Assembly: GCA_037043015.1 (NCBI GenBank)
Contig: CM073325.1
Span: forward strand, 3,288,501-3,352,500
Length of the DNA: 64,000 bases
Direction of reading: 5' to 3'
DNA from: Bryum argenteum
Taxonomy: Eukaryota; Streptophyta; Bryopsida; Bryales; Bryaceae
Position 1 is the first letter of the stretch; every line of letters starts with the position of its first letter. This document shows positions 14,803 through 26,400 of the stretch, piece after piece. Under the pieces are notes generated by a model that saw nothing but the letters and a program-made list of their open reading frames with translations, was not told the origin of the DNA and searched no databases. Both the position numbers and the translations under genes were made by a program.

Positions 14803-15040
14803 GAGTCAAGCCATACATGGGGTTGAAGAAGTGATAAATTCCTGTTGATGGGATTGGTTCATCATATGATCAATCTCATTGCAAGAATTTGTGTCGTCCT
14901 TTAGCCCCTTGCACGGCTTGACTCTCTCGTACATGCAGTCGAAGAAGTGATAAAATCATGTTGATGGGATTGGTTCATCATAGGATCAATCACATTGCAA
15001 GAATTTGTGTTGTTCTTCAGTCCCCTTGCACGGCTTGAGT
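14803..15040. repeat. Tandemly duplicated small MITE, 116-bp period
   Basis: A short element with inverted ends GAGTCAAGCC(R)T(R)CA(W)GGGG at 14803 and CCCCTTGCACGGCTTGACTC ending at 14924 is followed by a second, slightly diverged unit ending near 15040. Matching points such as GAAGAAGTGATAAA (14825 and 14941) give a period of 116 bases. A third, separate member is at 42257-42401. No transposase. Superfamily not assigned. Confidence 0.65.
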
Positions 15041-15279
15041 ATCCATGTAACACGTCCCGTAGAGTCTCTGGTGGTCCATTATCAGAAGTCAAAATTCTGA
15101 AATATTTGTAGTTCACTCTTCCAAATAGATACTTGGTGTTTTCATTTTTAGTTTCAAATATTTGTTGCATTGAGACCTTGGCCATACTTGATGTCCAAAT
15201 TTGACATGCGAATGAATGTAATGTGATAGGGATGTATGCTCTAAGTGTAAGCAAAAGATGATTGGAGTTAGACAACCTG

Positions 15280-15940
15280 CCAGCTGAGACGGTCTTGAAG
15301 TCTTGGAAAGCGTAGATAATTTTGAGTTTTGATTCATGGGATCTTTAGATTGTAAGAAACTTTTTTTCCAATTGACCCTTATTCTTCTCAATCCTATTAT
15401 TGAATCTTTTTTAAAATTCATGACCTACTCATATGCCTCGTTGAAGGTCTTTGGATTGTAAGCACTGACCGTGAATGTAATTGAATTTTTCAAATTGCAA
15501 CAAAGAATTCAACTATATCACTTTCACCCCAATTAGGAAAGAAAACTATGTACTCATAAAACTTAGACTTGAATTTGACTCATTAAACTTCTAGAGAACA
15601 ATGGAGAGGACATGCGTTTGGGGTTAGTTGGTTCAAAAGAAGGAAGTTTCGAATGACCCAAATCAAATTTGATGAGCACATAGTTTACTTTCCTAATTGG
15701 GCTGAAAGCGATAGAGTTGAGTTCTCAGTTTGTAATTTGAGTGATTTAATGAGATCCAAGGTCAATGCTCGCAATTGAAATACCTTAGAGGAGACATATG
15801 GGTTAACTATGAATTTTGAGAGAAGTCAACAACAGGAGCGAGAAAAATAAGGGTCAGTTGGGAAAAAGATTTTTAGTCTAATAATCTTGTTCATCAAAGC
15901 TCAAAATCAACTAAGTTTTTTAAGACTTCTAAAGCGTATC
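15280..15940. repeat. Long imperfect foldback (inverted repeat, arms about 300 bp)
   Basis: The sequence from about 15280 to 15600 reappears reverse-complemented at about 15610 to 15940. Matched pairs include CCAATTGACCCTTATTCTTC with its counterpart in 15840-15866, and CCCAATTAGGAAAG (15530-15543) with its complement near 15690-15703. Arms look roughly 65-75% identical by eye, with a very short centre. It is either a foldback/MITE element or an inverted duplication. A transcript would form a very long hairpin. Confidence 0.7.
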
Positions 15941-16406
15941 AATATTGAAAATCCAAAGAAAAAGACAAGACTTAGAAAATAAGCAACAAACACAAAGTAG
16001 TTGCACAAAGGGAATCCCTAACCATAAAGATAGAGAAAAAAACAATGAATGTCTTTATGTCCCCTTTGAGTTCTATTCATAAGATATATAAGCTATAGTT
16101 CTAAGTTTACGCTTTTACCTTTCTTTTCTTTTATCATAATAAATATTTCATTTTATAGTGGCCGATGTGGTTCAATCACAATCCCTAGTGCTATTGTGGA
16201 ATTATCTAGCTCCAAGTCACTGCTTTAATTATGGTGCTAACTCGAGGTTAACAAACTTCACATCATCACTTTTAGTGCCACCTCCAAGTTAACAACTTTG
16301 AGTCTCTATATATGAAGTTGATTAACACAAACTCACGTATTCTTGTCTTGGGGCTATCTAGCTTCACTAATTGGAAATGACATAGAAAGTGATGTCCATA
16401 GCAGTT

Positions 16407-16646
16407 TGTCACTAGTAACCCAAGAAAGCTCAACTGATTGTGCTTTTAATGAAATCATAAAAATTTAATATAATTGTCACTTTCATATATTGGTGTAATA
16501 AGCAACACTACATTTTATTAAATTCATACAAATTTAAGGAAAAATAACTAATATACTACTTATTTTAATGTTATTGGAAGCACAATTCATACATGCATTT
16601 TTATGTCACTAAAGACATTACTTTTGTGCCATTTTCTACTAGTGCT
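16407..16646. repeat. Possible small CACTA-like element
   Basis: A segment starts CACTAGTAACCCAAG and ends TTTTCTACTAGTG, so both ends read CACTAGTA when viewed inward, as in non-autonomous En/Spm elements. I do not see a matching 3-bp target duplication and the inverted repeats are short. The call is therefore weak. The rest of 15941-17317 is AT-rich without recognisable genes. Confidence 0.25.
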
Positions 16647-17316
16647 TTGATCAATTCATGCACTAAATGTGAAGTTGTTTAACTTTGATGTATATATTTG
16701 CAATTTGGTTTTCTTTAGCTACAATCATCTTTTGCTTGCACTATGATATATTTTCGTCCACCAAATAAAGTTAAAATAATACACTTTGTTAAATTATAAT
16801 GACAAGCTAATACATAAGGCGACATAACTTCTTCATCCTTTAATTTCCCTAAAATGAGGGGCACTTAAATTCATCAAAATTCTGCAACTATTTTAATATG
16901 GGTGAACCATTAAGGAAGTGTACTAGAGTCTTGGAACATTGTGATTAATATTTGAATGTATGTACTTTTGGGCCCAAAATTGGGCACTTCGGTCAAGGAG
17001 AGAGCTATTTACAAGTAATGTAAGAAGAAAAAAAGACAAAGGGTTGCCAAAAAAATACAAAGGGTTGGCAAAAAAAATGTGTAGAGAACAAAGCCTCAAA
17101 AATACAAAATGTTTGACACCAAGCACACGACCTCGTGACATGAAGAAATGACAATACCCATACCAAACTCTTCGAGACAACAAGTCAAAGACTTAGCACT
17201 CGGTTCAAAGGAGAGAGAAGTGAAATCTATTGTTGCCCATAGCCATTATCATTTTAAAATTTCCTTTATTTGTTTTTCTTTTAAGAGAAATATAAAATTA
17301 AAGATTTTTTGAGTTT

Positions 17317-17317
<1 letters not shown>

Positions 17318-17368
<51 letters not shown>
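17318..17368. repeat. Poly(T) tract of 51 bases
   Basis: An uninterrupted run of T lies directly before the mitochondrial insertion. Such long homopolymers are prone to length error in assembly. Read as poly(A) on the minus strand, it could be a retroposon tail, but no body was recognised. Confidence 0.9.
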
Positions 17369-17371
<3 letters not shown>

Positions 17372-17375
17372 GTTT

Positions 17376-18190
17376 ATTGTTTTTTGTTGCGAGTATGAGA
17401 ATTTTTATTCCCATTATCTACTTTTTTTATGACGGAAAACTGTCACGTATGGTTCTGAGGGCAGACAGCGAGCGCTGACCCCTATCTTACATCATGATAT
17501 TTTTTTCTTTTTAATAATTATTTTGATCTTTGTATTATGGATGTTGGTCCGCGCTTTATGGCATTTTCACTATAAAAGAAATCCAATTCCGGAAAGGATT
17601 GTTCATGGGACTACTATAGAGATTATTTGGACCATTTTTCCTAGTATTATTCTGATGTTTATTGCTATACCATCTTTTGCTTTATTATATTCAATGGACG
17701 AGGTAGTAGATCCAACAATTGCTATCAAAGCTATTGGAGTGCGCTCTTTCACAAGAATGATGGAAGTGCAATGAGATGCTTTTTGCTTACCAAAAGAAAG
17801 ATGAGCCAAAGTCATTCTTCGTTTGACGTTGAAAGATTCAAGAGACTAGAGCATGCCAGAACCGGAGAGTTGAAGTTAAACCTATAGACTGAAAAGGCTT
17901 GTCAAGCTAGTCAGCCTATGGTTCCATTATTTTTTGTTGCTGGAGGTACACATTCTTCTTCACGGTGTAGGCAATAGACAAGAAATAGACTGCTCAGCCT
18001 GCGATGTCCAATAACAACGTTGAAGTATTGAATTCATGAGCACCACAGCCAATGGTATACGACTTCGAATCTAATAGACCCAACCCCGTCATCTTTTGGA
18101 ATAGGGAATCTGAGAGAAGAACCTTCGGTCGCTGAGAAGGCCTCCGGCCCCGCGAGGCCGAAGGCCACGCATCAGTTACATCAAATTGCC
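17376..18190 (+). pseudogene. cox2: NUMT: mitochondrial cox2 exon with flanking group II intron sequence
   Basis: Bases 17486-17738 encode an internal part of cytochrome c oxidase subunit II, with the conserved blocks [20 protein letters not shown] and [16 protein letters not shown] (transmembrane helices near the N-terminus). Upstream, ACGTATGGTTCT followed by GAGGGC resembles the end of a group II intron domain V. The downstream base series GTGCG at 17739 is the standard 5' end of a group II intron, and the reading frame loses cox2 similarity exactly there. So the insert carries intron-exon-intron and came from mitochondrial DNA, not from spliced RNA. The exon is still open, suggesting a recent transfer. 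Limits are estimated from base composition. Confidence 0.88.
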
Positions 18191-18987
18191 GTCAGTGATG
18201 AAATGAGTTTTTTTCTTCAATCAAAGTGATTTTTTTTTTTTTTTTTTTCAACTTTAGGACTTTTGACGTTGTTTTATCCTAGTTGGGATAAGAAAATGTG
18301 ATGAAAGTCCTGGAGATATGATTTTTGGCCAATTTTTTTAAAGCATATCCTCAACTAGCAAGTCTCTATAAAGAAAAAATTCAGAAGTATCATGTAGATC
18401 TTGTGCCATACTCAGTGTGCACATTGTATTAACAACAATACTTAGAAAAACTTCGGTCTCTACTCTAAATGTTACAATTTTGCAAATGAAGTGACATTTT
18501 TACCTAAGATCTTGCTCACCATCCTTGATAGTAACTGGATACAAATTTTTATGGTTGAAAGAGCCAAAAGCATAAATAAAAATCACTACACAATAAGTAA
18601 CTCAATTTTGACAGTTTTGGACTTTGGAAGAGTGAAACCAACTAACATTTTAAGTGCTCAAGTACGATATCTTAATAAAACTCAACCAGACATAGCAACT
18701 TCGCTTTGATTCGTTAAAAGTCTAGTCTTGTAATGTAATAAGGACAAGTGGAAATATAAACTCCGTGTACATACATCTCCATACTATGTTAATTGATTCA
18801 TAATTTATTCATTTATTGATTAACTACCCATTAATTTGTTTGAGGTATCTATCCCTTTATATGTTTACAAGACAAATGGATGCAAAGCCACAAACATTGG
18901 ACGACTACACATATAGCTGATATATACATTAATTTTAGGAAAATGGTTTCTTCAATTAACCCAAGATTCCAACGTTGACATTTGATA

Positions 18988-18990
<3 letters not shown>
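18191..18990. other. AT-rich spacer with a short poly(T)
   Basis: Contains a T run near 18231-18249. One open frame (18491-18709) shows no recognisable similarity. No gene or element could be supported. Confidence 0.5.

Positions 18991-19059
<69 letters not shown>
18991..19059. repeat. (AT)n microsatellite followed by poly(T)
   Basis: About 43 bases of alternating AT (18991-19033) run straight into 26 T (19034-19059). A simple repeat with likely length polymorphism. Confidence 0.95.
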
Positions 19060-19064
<5 letters not shown>

Positions 19065-19065
<1 letters not shown>

Positions 19066-19380
19066 TTTATTTATTTAAGTCATCCATCTTCTACTAAGAA
19101 TTTAATCAAGTTTTTAACCTTCTTTTGCCCAAACGTGTCCAATAGTGAAACATTGACCAATTTTGGGGATGGACCTCAAGAGCTCAAGTCTCCAAGATCT
19201 CAAGACCTCAAGTTCCCAAGATCGACATTTGATAACTGAGAATTGATTTAAATCACCTATCTTCTATTAAGAGTTTAATGAAGTTTTAATCTTCTATTGT
19301 CCCCCGTGTACAATAGTGAAGCGTTGACCAATTTCGAGGATGGACCTCAAGTCTCCAAGATCTCAAGACCCAAGCCCAAT
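19065..19380. repeat. Two-unit tandem duplication, about 173-bp period
   Basis: Blocks such as ATCTTCTA(C/T)TAAGA (near 19085 and 19258) and GTCTCCAAGATCTCAAGACC recur with the same order. The shift is about 173 bases at the first block. The units differ by point changes and a small deletion in the second. Not recognised as a known family. Confidence 0.6.
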
Positions 19381-19394
19381 AATCATGAGACTTA

Positions 19395-20800
19395 TGGCCG
19401 GTTTACGCTACGGTGGAGAAGTCCACCGGTCAAGAAAAAAAGGGCGTCTCTGCATTGTGATTGGTCGAAAATGCCATTCTTGACCGGTGGGTGTTTACAC
19501 TTGGTGAAGAAATAAAAGGTGGTGAACTTTTGTCATGGATGAAAAAATGACATGGCCGCTTAGGTGGCAGTACTTTTTGCTCAAAACCTTCTCCGAAACA
19601 GTGATTTCTTGTCCGCCCTCAAGAGGCCGGACAAAAAATCACTGTTCCGGAGAAGGTCTCGTCAATAAGAAAAATATTTTCAAAAACAAATCTCGGCCGT
19701 AGATCTTAGATCTGACTTTCAAAAACCTAAGGCTCAATCCATCAAGACTTGAACCTTTTACCTCAAGGCTATGATCCATGGCCCCCAAGGTGGCCATCCA
19801 TCCCCACCTACTCCATATATCCCAAACCGCTTGGGATCGTATATATACACTTTCTAATCTAGCTCCACATGTTGTAGTTAAATTTTCAAAGCCATTTTGA
19901 AGGCTTAGAGCTCATTTTTTCAGCATTTTATCATTTGTTCGTGCACTTGAGCACATAGTACACTAGAATTGATACTTATTAGGTGTTGATATATGGGTTC
20001 GACATTAAGCACAAATGATAGTGACAATTTTTGGATTTCACGTACGGCCGAGGCATGTCGAAAGAAATTTGAGATAGGTCTAAACATTACAAGGAGGAAA
20101 AACTTGCTAACTTGATTACATAAAATGACCACCATGAATTTAAGTTTTATAATTCAGTTGATCATTGATGGTATCAGGTCGGTTTCGTAATGAAACATAT
20201 GAGTGGACAACACTAGTGTAGGAGGACAAGAAAATCTAACAAATGCTAATGAAGATGAAATTCAACCGGTCACTACCATTCAATCCGCATCATCAAGTGC
20301 CTCAAAAAAGAAACAAAATTCAAAACCAAGCTCTACATTACTATTTTAAAATAACATTGAATATAATATGACCATGGCATGTTTCTATACTATTTAAAGG
20401 AAAAAGGAACCATCAAAATTATTAGTCTACAACACACGTCGATAATAAAATTAATTTGAAGTTTACTCAATTTGCCATGCATATGCATATTGATTTTTAT
20501 GAAAAGAAAAAATTGTTGATGTATTTTCATACAATGTGAATGTAGAGAATTATTATTATCTATCACAAAAGATCTTCACCATGAGGTGAGCTTCTCTTCA
20601 CCGGTGGACTTCTCCAGTGGACATCACCCCTAAACTTCTCCTCTAGGTGTTTAGACTACAACCGGTCAAGACTCCTTAAGAAATTGTTTATTGCATTTAA
20701 TTCTTCTCCGGCACATCCACCATTTGCCTCATATAACCATGTCTTGGCCAAGCATTCTTGACCGACCGGAGGCCTTCTCCACCGTAGTGTAAACCGGCCC
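19395..20800. mobile_element. Non-autonomous PIF/Harbinger-like element with TTA target duplication
   Basis: Terminal inverted repeats read GGCCGGTTTACGCTACGGTG inward from the left end and GGGCCGGTTTACACTACGGT inward from the right end. TTA stands directly outside both ends (19392-19394 and 20801-20803). A 3-bp TTA duplication is the PIF/Harbinger hallmark. The 1406-bp interior has no recognisable transposase. It contains further inverted repeats: a CACCGGTCAAG pair near 19429 and 19480, and the hairpin at 19585-19657. Confidence 0.75.
19585..19657. repeat. Strong hairpin inside the PIF-like element
   Basis: The arm with CTTCTCCGAAACAGTGATTT (19589-19608) is mirrored by AAATCACTGTTCCGGAGAAG (19635-19654), continued inward by TTGTCCG/CGGACAA. 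The stem is about 28 bp with few mismatches and a loop of about 10 bases. It may be a nested MITE or a small-RNA-type hairpin. Confidence 0.8.
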
Positions 20801-20803
20801 TTA

Positions 20804-23412
20804 CTTCGATCAGGAGCCATATCTTGGACAGGGCCTCCCAGTTATTAACTTGGTGTAACCGGTAGGGACGATCCTGGCCGCAGAATCACAAGGATCCACG
20901 GCCACAGCTGAATTACCTACCACTCCCAAGTACAGCAGCATTGCGAGGCGGGAATTGGGTGCCAGATTCGAATTTCCCGCCCACAAGCTCCTGGTCTCCT
21001 TCCCATCTCGCAAATCGTGCTCGTTCTCCTGTTCGTCATGCGTAGCTAGGTCGTTTGATGTGTGTACCGTAAAAGTAATTTCATTGAGACTGGACCCGGA
21101 AGGGAGCAACACAAGCGGAACCAAAGAATAGACGCGTGTCGAATTGCATAACCCCTACAGTGCATCAGAATTTCTTACAGGATTAGGAGCCGAGGAGATC
21201 AATAGGATGGGGGAGGAGGATTTATACTTTCCACCTTCGTGAAATTTTTACAAGTGAATGAGCTACAGCACCAGTGTGAAGTCGGCAATTTTGACAGGGT
21301 CATGTGGAGTGCGCTTTTTGTGCCAGAATGTAGCAATTTCAGGTTGCTTTGTCTAGATTTACCTTCAATAATTTCTCTTCCGCCATTGATAAATTCGTAA
21401 TAAATTCCCAATTTCAAGAGATTGAGGTTTATCTGAAGTAATGATGAAGTACTGAAAGGACATCGAAGCGTTTGTACTTGAGCGCGTCCAACGGAGGTTC
21501 GTTGATGGTACTTCTTTGTGACATCTTGGTTTTGGAGAGTTGTAATTTATACATGTATTTTGATAATTTCATGTAAGTTTAGGTATTGATGTTCAACTTT
21601 GTGTGATGACATGTTTATGTTGAATTCTCTCTGTTTCTTGTCATCGTTGCGAGATCTCATGGCTTTCATGTAGCTTTCGTAAAGAGTGCAAAATGCATAG
21701 CACACTCATGTTTGTCTTGGAGTTGGTGATGATCTCACCAAATGATTGTGTCTCTTTGTACTTGAAGGCAAATGTCCATTATCAAAAAAGGTTCATATCA
21801 GGTAGGGCTACCACAAAAGGAAACATCATATACTATCAATTGTTATTTGCTGCAAGGTTTCTTGAGAAATATGTTTGCGAAACTATTACTAATTATACTT
21901 GATAATACATGCACCATTGATCTTAGTGTAACCTTCGTTTTGATACGTTTTTGAAACTATCAACAATTCATGATTATTTACACACCATGAAGATAAGCAG
22001 TTGTTGGCGGAGTGGATTGACAGATGTGAAAAGTGCCCAGTGACACCTCCAATTTCTTGTGTTTTTTCCCTTTAATAAAACCTCTCGTTTATTTCCTTAT
22101 ATTTACCTTTTATTTAGGCTGGTAGGGTCTCTCTTGAGGATCATGGATTCATTTTTTCTAAAGTGGGCAAGACGGTGGCTTTATTGCTTCACCCACGAGG
22201 TTGACTTGGGAGATATTATTGGAAGGTCTTTTGAATGTGGACTGTACTCTTCTGGAAACTGTCCTCCGAATTGTGCGGATTGGAACCTTCTGACGCGCCT
22301 GGCTCATTCCGGTCGACGTCCACTCTCCGCTCCTCCGTCTCCGACATCAATTCGACGAAGATTCCACTGCTTACCGCTAAAGCTCGATCCCCCTCCCCTC
22401 CAGTACGGAATCTGCTTTGGAAGGACAGTTAGCGATGGTGTACGAGTGTGCGCAGGTGGTATTTGTTAGCAGGTATATGCGTTACAGGTGATTTTCAGTG
22501 ATCTCAACCACATTGCTCTGTCTTTTCTTCCCACGTTGCTGCTAGCTATTTGACTAGGGTTGCCATTGTCTCTCGATCAGATAGATTAGTCACTCACATT
22601 AGTCGTCAATCGGGCTTAGCTTGACAGACACAGAGCGTCCGATTTTTGAGGTTAGATCTCCGCCATGGGGCGCTCCTGGATCTGGGGTCATGTTATTAGC
22701 TCGGCAATCTTGTGTGGAATCTTGACGTGATTCCGACGCCATTGTAGAGAGATTCCTTCGCGTGTGTCTATCTCTGAAGCTCGGAAGTCCTCCGTCGGTA
22801 CTTGTTCTCCATACTGCAATTTCTTCGGCTTTTGAGATATCTTATGTGAAATAATCTCTAGTGCAAGTGGCGTTAATCCACAGAGTCAGAGGCCAATAAA
22901 TTCGCTCATCCACTTTTTTGAGTTGAGGGTTTAGGCTTCGGGGTTTACAAGCAATTTTGAGTTTCATAATACCACCAGTCTTGAGTGTTGAGCTAGGCTG
23001 GGAAGAAACGGTGTGGGAAGTATGTTGCTTGAGCTTTCTTTTTGGTTTTTCAAAGTCACCCTGCTGGAAATGCCGGATTCTTACCAGATCTTTGCAGCAT
23101 TGTAGAACTCACGAAAACTCATCCTCATCCTGAATCTGCTTGTGCAGGGGGACGATAGTCGAGGTGATTGGAGGATTCGAAAAGGATTATGATATGGCGT
23201 CCTCTTCATGAATTTTTAGCAGCTACAAATATGGATTAAGGGAACTGGACCAACATGGTGAGGGAGGGAGGGGGATTGGATTAGTGCTCCAAGGATGGCC
23301 ATTGCAGGCTTATTATCGACGTGCAAGCCGGATCAGCTTTAGAGATTGCACATGATACGTGGTGAAGAAATAAGCTTTAAGGGGGACTATTCGGTGAAGA
23401 TTTCTGCCCAAA
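20804..23412. other. Spacer and probable 5' leader of the C2-GRAM gene
   Basis: A GC-rich minus-strand frame (20810-21124, 104 codons) and plus-strand frames in 22059-22469 have no recognisable similarity. The GC-rich part from about 22240 on, ending in TTTCTGCCCAAAATG at the next gene's start, is probably its promoter and 5' untranslated region, possibly with a leader intron. No mobile element was identified. Confidence 0.4.
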
Positions 23413-26400
23413 ATGAAGCTGCAAGTGCACGTGGTGGAGGCTCGTGGCCTGGCTGCTCGGGATGAGAACGGGCTAAGTGATCCATTTGTGCGTTTGCAAC
23501 TCGGCTCTACCAAGGCCAAATCAGCTACAGTGTACAAGAATTTGAACCCGACGTGGAATGAGGAATACATCTTCAACGTCGAGGGCTCGGACGGGGAGCT
23601 TCTTGTTGTGGTATGGGACGAAGACCGCTTCTCCCGTGATTTCTTGGGACAGGTCAAAATTCCCATTAGTGACATTCTTACAGCTGAAAAGCAGACCATC
23701 ACCAGAAAGTGGTACACTCTCCAGCGCAATGAAAAATCGAAGTTCCCAGTCACTGGTAAGTCACTCTTGAGTCACAAGAAGACGACCTCATTAATACTTC
23801 TGAAAATATTCTGCTGCTAGTGGGGAAGTTCAAGTTCGCTTCGTAGGAAACCCCGCTCTTTTTCAAATCATCGTAGTTATAAATCCCATCACCCGAGTCG
23901 TCCTCTCTCGACCCAAATGGTTGCGAGTCAAATGTTTATTCAGAAGAGATAATCTGTAGGAATCTGTCAGAAGTAGACCATATCATGATGTGCGTGTTAA
24001 GATGCAGGAATGCTTACTCATTTGACACATTTTCTCTTACAGGCGAGATACTACTCAGTCTCATATTGTTTGGGAAGGATGTCTCTACGGGGCCAAGGCT
24101 ACAGAGATGGATCCCGGAGGACAGGCGGGAGGATAGGTCAACTTGGTCGATGGAGGATACAGTTTCGCCCACCAGCTCCATGGATATGAGTGACTACTCC
24201 ACTGACCTTATCAGCCAGCATCTGGATAATGACTCCTATCACAGCGGAAAGGTATAGAATTTACCGCATTGAAAATTTTGCAATGTCAGATAGAATGTAG
24301 CAGAGCATGACATCTCAGGGAAGCCCAATCGTTGTAATCCAAAGATTACTTGGATGTTTTGACTTCCAAGCTACAACACAGCAGGTTTACTGTAAATTCT
24401 AATAGCTAGTTACTCCTGTATTATTGTATTTTCAGTTCGCAAGTGTGAGGATGCACTTGCTCTTTAGTGTTTAAGTCCGGTTTGTTTCTGAAGGAAAGAG
24501 CTTCACGCGTACTGTTATGTACCTGGTTGGCAATTGATGAAGGGATCTCGGCCTGGGACGCCTCAGTCGTATAATGAGGAAGACTTTGCAAAGGAGGTGC
24601 AGAGCAGTAACAGGACTCCTAAGACGTTCGCAGATAGGTTCACTGCTGTTTTCAATAAGAAAGGGAAGGACGGGTCTTCCAAGCATGGGGGAGAAGGATC
24701 TTCCACCTCGACTCCCAAATTCAGCGACAGGTTGGTGTCAATCGTCTCTTGCAGTCTGCACATCTCTTCTAATTTCATAAATTCGTGCCATTTCTGGTTC
24801 TTAGTGCATCATGAGACGACATACCAGCGTGACGGACACTTTTGTCTCATGAGCCCTTTTAGCGACCCAAAGAAATTTTGAAGCAAGTATTGGTGTCCAG
24901 TGATAGATAGGTCCACCTATACATGAGGCTTGGATGATCCTTATTCAGTGCAATTTCTATCAATGAAGAGTGGTCATTGGAGTCTTTGTGAAATGACATC
25001 TCATATTTGGGCTTTAAGGGGCTATCATCAATGAGATTCGTATTCTCATCGTTGTCATCATATTATATAGAAGTGATGTGTATTTCGCAGTGGCTCTACC
25101 GGTATGGATAGTCCGGATAGATTATTTTCAGAAGCTGCTGAAGAGTGCAGCGACGAGGAGACGGACACCGTGGTCACATCATTCTTTGAAGACGACGGCA
25201 AGAGCACGGAGGCTTCTGATACCGATTTCCCTCCCCCTTTGGCCGGTGGAGTGGTGGTGAATCAAGCGTATGCTGTCAGTGCCAAGTTTATGAATGCCTT
25301 GCTTCTCAAGGCTGACTCGCCCTTTATGCAAGACCTCCTGACTGTACAAAAAACGACCGAGTTCGTGGCTGAGCCCTGGAAGAATGTCAAAAATGACAAG
25401 ATCCAACGAGTTGTGACGTACATGAAAGCTGCCTCCAAAATGATCAAGGCCGTCAAAGCCACTGAAACGCAATCCTGCAGGAGGGTGGATGACAAGGGCT
25501 TTGTTTTTGACGTCTCTTGTGCTACACCTGATGTACCTATGGGAAGCTGTTTCTTGGTCGAATTGCAGGTAATTACTCTCATTTCCTATTTAACAGTTGC
25601 ATTGAGTTCCAGGTGTGTAAACATGGAGAAGCAGCTGCTTAGTATAACTGTACTTGAAATTGAAATCTCTGCATTAAGTCATCTTCTTCTCGTAGTGATT
25701 GTAAGAGATATTGAGAAAGGGAGTGGATAGCCGTCTATTCATTTTAGCTTCAAGTACTATATCATAAGCACGTGGACGAAAGGTTGAAGGTTGCGTAGGT
25801 GGGATTGTGGGGGTGGCCTGTGTGCACCTTACGGGGACTTCTTTTTGAATCAATCGAGAGGCTATCCTTACGACATTCTCATATCAGTTCAAATAAACTG
25901 AATGGAAACAACGACAAATCTCATGTATCTTCTTTGGATTTGTCAGTTTTGCATAATGGCGGGACAAGATCTACCTTCAAAAGAGAAAACTTGTAGGTTA
26001 CAAGTTTCGTGGAGGCTCAATTTCCTAAGCTCTACAATGATGAAGGGTATGATTGAGAACGGTGCTCGCGCTGGCATCAAGGAGACCTACGTAGTATTTC
26101 AAGAGGTGCGTGCAGTAACACAGCTTACAATACTTTGACTGACCTTATTTTAGGTTGATAATAATGAATTATCTTTTGGAGGATTGTCAATGGATACTCT
26201 TGCAGCCAAAGAGTCTCATGTGGGTGCAAGTCACAATCGTCTGTAAGCTCGTACAAGAAGGAACCGAGTAATTCTCAGATATGTTTTACGGAGTACCTGG
26301 AGTTGCATGCCAGTAAGAAGTTGTATGCTAACTAAGCTGACTCTGTGCAAGTAAAATATGTATATGTTTGAACAAGATGCACAAACATGAAATAAATGAC

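Noticed and set aside
22059-22469. 136-codon frame upstream of the C2-GRAM gene
   Set aside because: No recognisable similarity, with an overlapping frame in another register. Better explained as promoter or leader.
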